From contig JADLCA010000579.1 of assembly GCA_020847495.1 (NCBI GenBank), positions 1-36,768 of the forward strand: a stretch of 36,768 nucleotides of DNA. Reading direction: 5' to 3'. The position numbers and the translations under genes were made by a program. The DNA is from Candidatus Hydrogenedentota bacterium. GTDB lineage: Bacteria > Hydrogenedentota > Hydrogenedentia > Hydrogenedentales > SLHB01. Below, one piece after another: positions 33,401 through 36,768 of the stretch (its first letter is position 1; each line of letters begins with the position of its first letter). The notes under the pieces are model-generated. The model searched no databases, was not told where the DNA came from, and was given only the letters and a program-made list of their open reading frames with translations.

Positions 33401-33661
33401 AACACGGGTATCTGTCCCTGGGTCGAGAAGGCGGAGCAGGTTGTCGAATTCTCGAAGGAGGGACAAGAACTAGGCCTGCCTGCGCGTTGGGTGCTGACCG
33501 GTGAACCCATTGCGCCCGGCGATCAACGCGAGCTGACATTTGAAGGCAAGGCCCCGGCAGGACCCGGAAGCGCTCAAGTGGCTATCGCGTTCTACAATCC
33601 GTTCCGCGCCCCAACGAAGATTGTCGAGAAGACCTTCAAGATCACCTGGGAAAGCAAGTGA
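30434..33661 (+). CDS. Large exported GH20/GH67-like glycosidase-family protein
   Basis: The 1,075-residue protein starts at ATG 30434, nine bases after GGAG, with a signal-like start (SAFVSALVVSTFLCANPALE). Residues ~25-350 are beta-rich. Around 380-455 lies a domain like the GH20/GH67 N-terminal fold (ASIRLEIGEDPGMAIDVDGF, STNLLGLHRAVRAIAAHAKR). A TIM-barrel region follows from ~465 (LRGGGFGGGNFE, LDSGMNVFWCLGMWSNWKFP, YLWLPIGC), with DGVVLVRDDNGGVCDCERCK near 625-640; a similar Cys-x-Cys-x2-Cys element occurs in DUF4838/GH67-like proteins. The last ~100 residues form an Ig-like domain (FTVHVSLHNTGICPWVEKAE). It should act on uronic-acid or amino-sugar glycosides, but the catalytic pair is not certain. 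Last gene of the forward trio. Confidence 0.8.
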   Translation: MSAFVSALVVSTFLCANPALEAAPGALGGVTLYNPTPWQGPALAEVPTGRIAAPGLIDWENVRLLVDGREAPFLIREGRAHWQAQLRSPALPPRAEDLLVFWCAVPPGSWARVDVVSGAPSSSAAIERTDSALKVNYEHVQAVLDASTGMLTSLHIYGTPLLSEPMSATFNHVDTNSFATTGAIGPGYLPFSVEFQRGAALPSLAALASVASTPAMTEVNFVLTPEGGPAMGLTYRIHAAGLVEIVADERPWQGASPWLNAAAQFSLRMAGVVEPLPYHEERMPFYGFKDYNGAFDQTAQHITLGETHIIALGEETVNGRRWQRRLFAWAGTQEASVTNAVEILDEGLIVLPVPLCSKPVGDAVKLEFPPEAKTIAGLLSDVLAAHGVTVSENAAASIRLEIGEDPGMAIDVDGFEIRASEQDVIIHSTNLLGLHRAVRAIAAHAKRHELKSGLPLIAENPVVPLRGGGFGGGNFEVDFPYGSDENWQRVFDGLLDSGMNVFWCLGMWSNWKFPITYKYIPELQSDSPEAYDESSGVLFPEAAQHREHALRLLEYLHARGAPVYLWLPIGCVPTTFLDRYPEALKPGSVEEFWGRPKGTPCFTHPMYHAYLNAFLRELVETYALDGVVLVRDDNGGVCDCERCKAFVADSRTKSAVWEQYLQIYDTLRRLGFKGAIGVYPYFDGYTPALDPLLPEDMIVAGHGASLAALARRHGRVGHMPDTWLDNLYTNFRLPSTPRVRRLLADRGTFWIGGAYCGTELPWEGLGYFGWEPTATANSLRYHWGERTFGPEAALSFVALNDAYEAMWDINARYLIPNVWGQLPPEERERITRDAMHGLALFAERFAMLRKNVEEEKHATWLSHLELWPVFFEYHLRRMGRFAEISDLVKSHRDAIDAGGRLPEDVRSNVLSKYAETYEWAERYRGALAAAPGDMLASTRNMTMPYKEWMSGCDGWLDPLLERPQFRGTMEIPEVTADAGQPFTVHVSLHNTGICPWVEKAEQVVEFSKEGQELGLPARWVLTGEPIAPGDQRELTFEGKAPAGPGSAQVAIAFYNPFRAPTKIVEKTFKITWESK

Positions 33662-33707
33662 GCGCCCCATATCCGGAAACCACATCGCACGGCGGAGCCG
33701 CATTCTG

Positions 33708-33873
33708 GTACTGCCTCGCTCGCCGAGCGCGGCAGCACAGCGCCTCGTTCAAGTGTCTGAAGCAACGGATCAAGCAGCACTTGCACTCGGCGGCGTGTGT
33801 GGTCAAATGAACATTGATTGCCCGATTGCTGAGGGCAGTCTTGTGCTGCCGCGCTCGGCGAGCGAGGCAGTAC
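33708..33873. repeat. Perfect 32-bp inverted repeat between convergent genes
   Basis: The left arm (33708-33739) and right arm (33842-33873) are exact reverse complements, separated by 102 bases. Each arm also folds on itself (CTGCC..CGCTCG/CGAGCG..GGCAG), so the element is two head-to-head palindromes, like a REPIN, but unrelated in sequence to the one at 2508-2770. It fills most of the 292-base gap between two convergent stop codons. No gene is seen in 33662-33953. Confidence 0.8.
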
Positions 33874-33953
33874 TTTGGAGGCTACATCAACGCTGGTTTC
33901 CTCATTGATGCTACCTGCTTGGCTTTGCGGCATTGCCCTGCCACGCCGTGCAC

Positions 33954-36768
33954 CTACGGCATCGGTAAGATAAACTCCTGCGGTCCGTCGAGCGTCATTT
34001 CTCGCGGCGCGGCGTTGGGCATACTGATGCGGATCGCGCTGCGACCATTAAGATAAAGATGCAGGTTTCCCGCATCGCGCTCAACGATGACATGAACGGG
34101 CGATGCGGATTCTATCTGAATGGGGATGCGTTCAATGACTGCGCATTCACTCTCATCAAGCGAAACCTGCGTGCGCACGGATTCAGCATCCACGGCAGTG
34201 ACGAATCCAGCGCGGATCGGATGGCCGCGCCCGTCGTAGCGGTAGGCCACGTGAAGATCCCGATTACCGTCCCAACCGTAGATGCCGCTGTGCATCGTGA
34301 CGAGGCGCTCCTTCCCCTTGACGTATCCGGCGTGAACTTCCTGCACGGTGATCGGATACATGCGTTTCGGGGCCGATTCATACGCCAGTCTCGCCGGTTC
34401 GTTGTAATAAAAGTACAAATTGCCCCAGCGCAGCTTGTTCAAGACATCTTTGTAGACGCCTTCTTCCGAGGAGCACACCGCGGGGTCACCCAGCGTGACG
34501 GGAGTGGGGAGGAGGGCGACATCAGGCCCTTCCGTAACTTCCTTGTCAGTGATTACCGGTAGCGCGCAGAGCGAACGCGTGGGAACGACGCCGTTGGCAA
34601 TGACCACGCCTCCTTTGCTCCAGATCTTTCGGCACCAAGCAGCCATGGCATCCTGGGTGATCAGGATGACCGAGGCCTTCCTGCGTGTGATGAGATGTGT
34701 CGAGGGATCGATATCGGCGCTGTGGCCGTCCCATCGATCGTAGGTGTATTCAGCGCCGTAGCCGAAGAGGAATCCGTCCGAGAACACACCCTCGGCCCCC
34801 ATCTCATCCATCATGACGTCAACGCTATCGAGAAGGGCCTTGCCAAAGCTGTTTTCCAACGTTGGGTAGAAGATCCACCAGCGCCAGTTGTCCGCAACCC
34901 TTTCAGCCGAAAAGTACGAGCCGTTCGTGTACTCGTAGGGATAGACCACTTGACTGCCGTCAGGGCCGACGACCTTCGAGTCCGGGAAGCGCTCTTCCGG
35001 CCGGTTCGTCGCATAGAGTTGGTGGGCTACATGAAACATACCCTTGGCCTCGGGCCGCACGGCAGCGAGGGCATCCATCATTGCGCGGACCTGCTTGCGC
35101 TCCCGGGGGAATTCCGTGAACTCGATGCCCTCGACCGAAACCGAGGGGTCGTCCGTGCACCACGATAGGCAGGCAAGCGTGACGTATCTCGGTTCGCGCA
35201 GGGCGAAGTAGTCAGGGCCGGGCACGAGAGACGCGTCGCGTTTGCTCTGCGATCCCTGCAAGAACGCAAGGCCGCCCTCGATGGTGACTTCATTGCGGTG
35301 CTCGTCGCGGCGAATGGCGTTGACGAAGTCGTAGTAGTCGCCGGTTGCGTTGGCATAGACGGCCCACTCCAGGGTGTACGAAGCGCCCGCGTCAAGCGCG
35401 AACTCCCGCGAATAGAGGTCCACCCAGGTTTGGCCATCCGTCGCGCCGCGGCTCTGGACAATGTAGACATCGTCCAGGGCCACGAGACCCGCGCCGAATC
35501 CCGGTTTCACAAGAAACACGTTGGGGCAGAATTTCAGAGGGCGATCATCCACAGGGCGAACGGTTTCCTTCGCCGCCACGAGCGCCTTCTCGAAAGTCCC
35601 GTCTGTGGCGGTGAGCCTGTTGTGAAAGACGAGTCCCAGCGGTTCCGAGGTGAGATTGGTGATCGTGTCTGTGACCACGACCCGGCCCGGCCCCGGATGC
35701 AACGCGCGCGCCACCGCGTAGTACTGGCCATGCGCCTCAACGTTGTGCCCATCGGGTGAAACGGTCTTCCATTGCGGTTCGCCGCCCGTATCGGCGGAAC
35801 CAACACATTTCAGCCAGTTCTCGCCGCCATTCGGTATCGAGAAGGAAGTCTCGAGCGCGAACCGCGTTTCACCCGCGATAACATAGGTTCCGCCGCCGGG
35901 CGAAGCCTCAATGCGGCATTCGAGTGGCGGCGGCCCCGCTGAAAGCGGCGCCAGCGTTGACTCCGCAGGGGAAGGTACCACCGGATCGGGCTCGGGAAAG
36001 CGAAAAGGAACGGAGGCCTGCGCGGTCCGTGCCGAACCGGTCAACTCGGCGCGCAACTCGTATTCACCATGCGTCAGCCCATCCAGCGAGAACGCGTATA
36101 AGCCGCAGCCTGCGCGAGGGATCTCGGAAACCGTTTGCGACGCCAGGACCTCGCCGTCCCGGCGCGCCATAGCCACGTGCACCGCCTCACCGGCGGTCAA
36201 CGGCATTACGCCGAGAAACGCCACCTCGGCGCGCGCCTCCTTGTCGTCGTAGTAGATATACGGCTTGAGCGACAACTGCCCCGCGTGAGCACCGGTTTTC
36301 CCGTAACGTTCCGCGCCGCGCCAGTAGCGTTCCGCAATCTCGTTTGCCGCGATGGCGCGGTTCAACAGCGTTACCTCGAAAATAGTTCCGCGGAAGGACT
36401 GGCCCGGGCTGCTGATACGAAACGGCGCTGTGCCGAATTCCTGGGGCCGCACCGTCAGCGTTGCGTCAGGAAGTCCATTGACGTAGATGGTTGCCGAGTC
36501 GCCTTGGCGGACCACTGCAACAAAGTGTGCCTCGCGGTTGGGAAGAACCGTCGCGCCAAAAGCGTATTGGTCCACCCCGGCCTGACTCTCGCGGTACGTG
36601 ATTCGCGATGTCCCTCCATCGATGCGCAGCACGAACCCTTCCGCCCGGTAGCTTTCACAATCGACAATGGTCCAGTTGGTGGCCTCGTCGGGGTACGGCG
36701 ACGCATCCAGGCGTACCCAGGCGAGGATTGTGGAGTCCCCCGAAATCTTCAGTGCGCGATTGTCGCCG
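33954..36768 (-). CDS. LamG plus TIM-barrel glycosidase-like protein, 5' end beyond the right edge
   Basis: The frame is open from the TAG at 33954 to the last bases of the window, so the N-terminus is missing; at least 937 residues are visible. The first ~130 visible residues are a LamG/concanavalin-like domain (STILAWVRLDASPYPDEATN ... FVAVVRQGDSATIYVNGLPD ... FEVTLLNRAIAANEIAERYW). A beta-rich middle follows. From ~530 a TIM-barrel-like part contains GMFHVAHQLYATN, VDVMMDEMGAEGVFSDGFLF and ASVILITQDAMAAWCRKIW, resembling catalytic regions of glycoside hydrolases with paired acidic residues. The family is not identified. A C-terminal beta domain (LHLYLNGRSAIRIS) ends the protein. A GTG at 36632 is not the real start because coding sequence continues upstream of it. 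Confidence 0.75.
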   Translation of the reverse strand, partial: GDNRALKISGDSTILAWVRLDASPYPDEATNWTIVDCESYRAEGFVLRIDGGTSRITYRESQAGVDQYAFGATVLPNREAHFVAVVRQGDSATIYVNGLPDATLTVRPQEFGTAPFRISSPGQSFRGTIFEVTLLNRAIAANEIAERYWRGAERYGKTGAHAGQLSLKPYIYYDDKEARAEVAFLGVMPLTAGEAVHVAMARRDGEVLASQTVSEIPRAGCGLYAFSLDGLTHGEYELRAELTGSARTAQASVPFRFPEPDPVVPSPAESTLAPLSAGPPPLECRIEASPGGGTYVIAGETRFALETSFSIPNGGENWLKCVGSADTGGEPQWKTVSPDGHNVEAHGQYYAVARALHPGPGRVVVTDTITNLTSEPLGLVFHNRLTATDGTFEKALVAAKETVRPVDDRPLKFCPNVFLVKPGFGAGLVALDDVYIVQSRGATDGQTWVDLYSREFALDAGASYTLEWAVYANATGDYYDFVNAIRRDEHRNEVTIEGGLAFLQGSQSKRDASLVPGPDYFALREPRYVTLACLSWCTDDPSVSVEGIEFTEFPRERKQVRAMMDALAAVRPEAKGMFHVAHQLYATNRPEERFPDSKVVGPDGSQVVYPYEYTNGSYFSAERVADNWRWWIFYPTLENSFGKALLDSVDVMMDEMGAEGVFSDGFLFGYGAEYTYDRWDGHSADIDPSTHLITRRKASVILITQDAMAAWCRKIWSKGGVVIANGVVPTRSLCALPVITDKEVTEGPDVALLPTPVTLGDPAVCSSEEGVYKDVLNKLRWGNLYFYYNEPARLAYESAPKRMYPITVQEVHAGYVKGKERLVTMHSGIYGWDGNRDLHVAYRYDGRGHPIRAGFVTAVDAESVRTQVSLDESECAVIERIPIQIESASPVHVIVERDAGNLHLYLNGRSAIRISMPNAAPREMTLDGPQEFILPMP

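Noticed and set aside
1-36768. tRNA, rRNA or riboswitch genes
   Set aside because: No cloverleaf-like, rRNA-like or known riboswitch consensus was recognised by eye. A covariance-model search would be needed to exclude small RNAs.

Overview
This is a GC-rich bacterial chromosome segment of about 36.8 kb. It is dense with exported and glycan-active proteins: a sialidase-like BNR protein, a DUF1080 domain, Gfo/Idh/MocA oxidoreductases, a GH38 alpha-mannosidase, six-hairpin and TIM-barrel glycosidase-like proteins and a LamG domain. Together with the abundant short intergenic palindromes, this is typical of Hydrogenedentota, Planctomycetota or related PVC-type lineages. That placement is inferred from gene content; no rRNA, tRNA or phylogenetic marker was seen.

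Left part (1-5.5 kb): the 3' part of an unrecognised protein, a secreted sialidase-family protein, a 672-base non-coding island with tandem hairpins and an inverted pair of REP-like elements, then a reverse-strand secreted protein joining a two-component-regulator-type beta-propeller to an alpha/alpha-barrel-like domain.

Central operon (13.4 kb down to 5.5 kb, reverse strand): an MscS-type channel with a long periplasmic coiled coil, a DUF2207 membrane protein ending in a polyglycine-tryptophan tail, a circularly permuted ATP-grasp/alpha-E fusion, and a transglutaminase-like protease. Two junctions are 4-base overlaps and one gap is 25 bases. A good sigma70-like promoter precedes the first gene and a terminator-like hairpin follows the last. 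A membrane glycosyltransferase gene diverges from it.

Accessory island (14.8-18.3 kb): a repeat-rich spacer, a DUF5131 (phage Gp37/Gp68, three-Cys-motif) gene split by a 345-codon intein carrying a LAGLIDADG endonuclease, and a RhuM-family gene. The intein sits inside the cysteine cluster, so the third cluster cysteine is also the splicing +1 nucleophile and the second lies at extein position -3.

Glycan region (18.3-36.8 kb): a reverse-strand pair (Tat-exported Gfo/Idh/MocA oxidoreductase, then a HEAT-repeat/DUF1080 protein) diverges from a GH38 alpha-mannosidase. A DegT-type aminotransferase (reverse) diverges from a forward trio: six-hairpin glycosidase-like protein, Gfo/Idh/MocA oxidoreductase, and a large GH20/GH67-like exported protein. 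The last gene converges, across a perfect 32-base inverted repeat, on a LamG plus glycosidase-like gene cut by the right edge. The likely theme is uptake-side trimming and redox processing of complex, possibly aminated, glycans.
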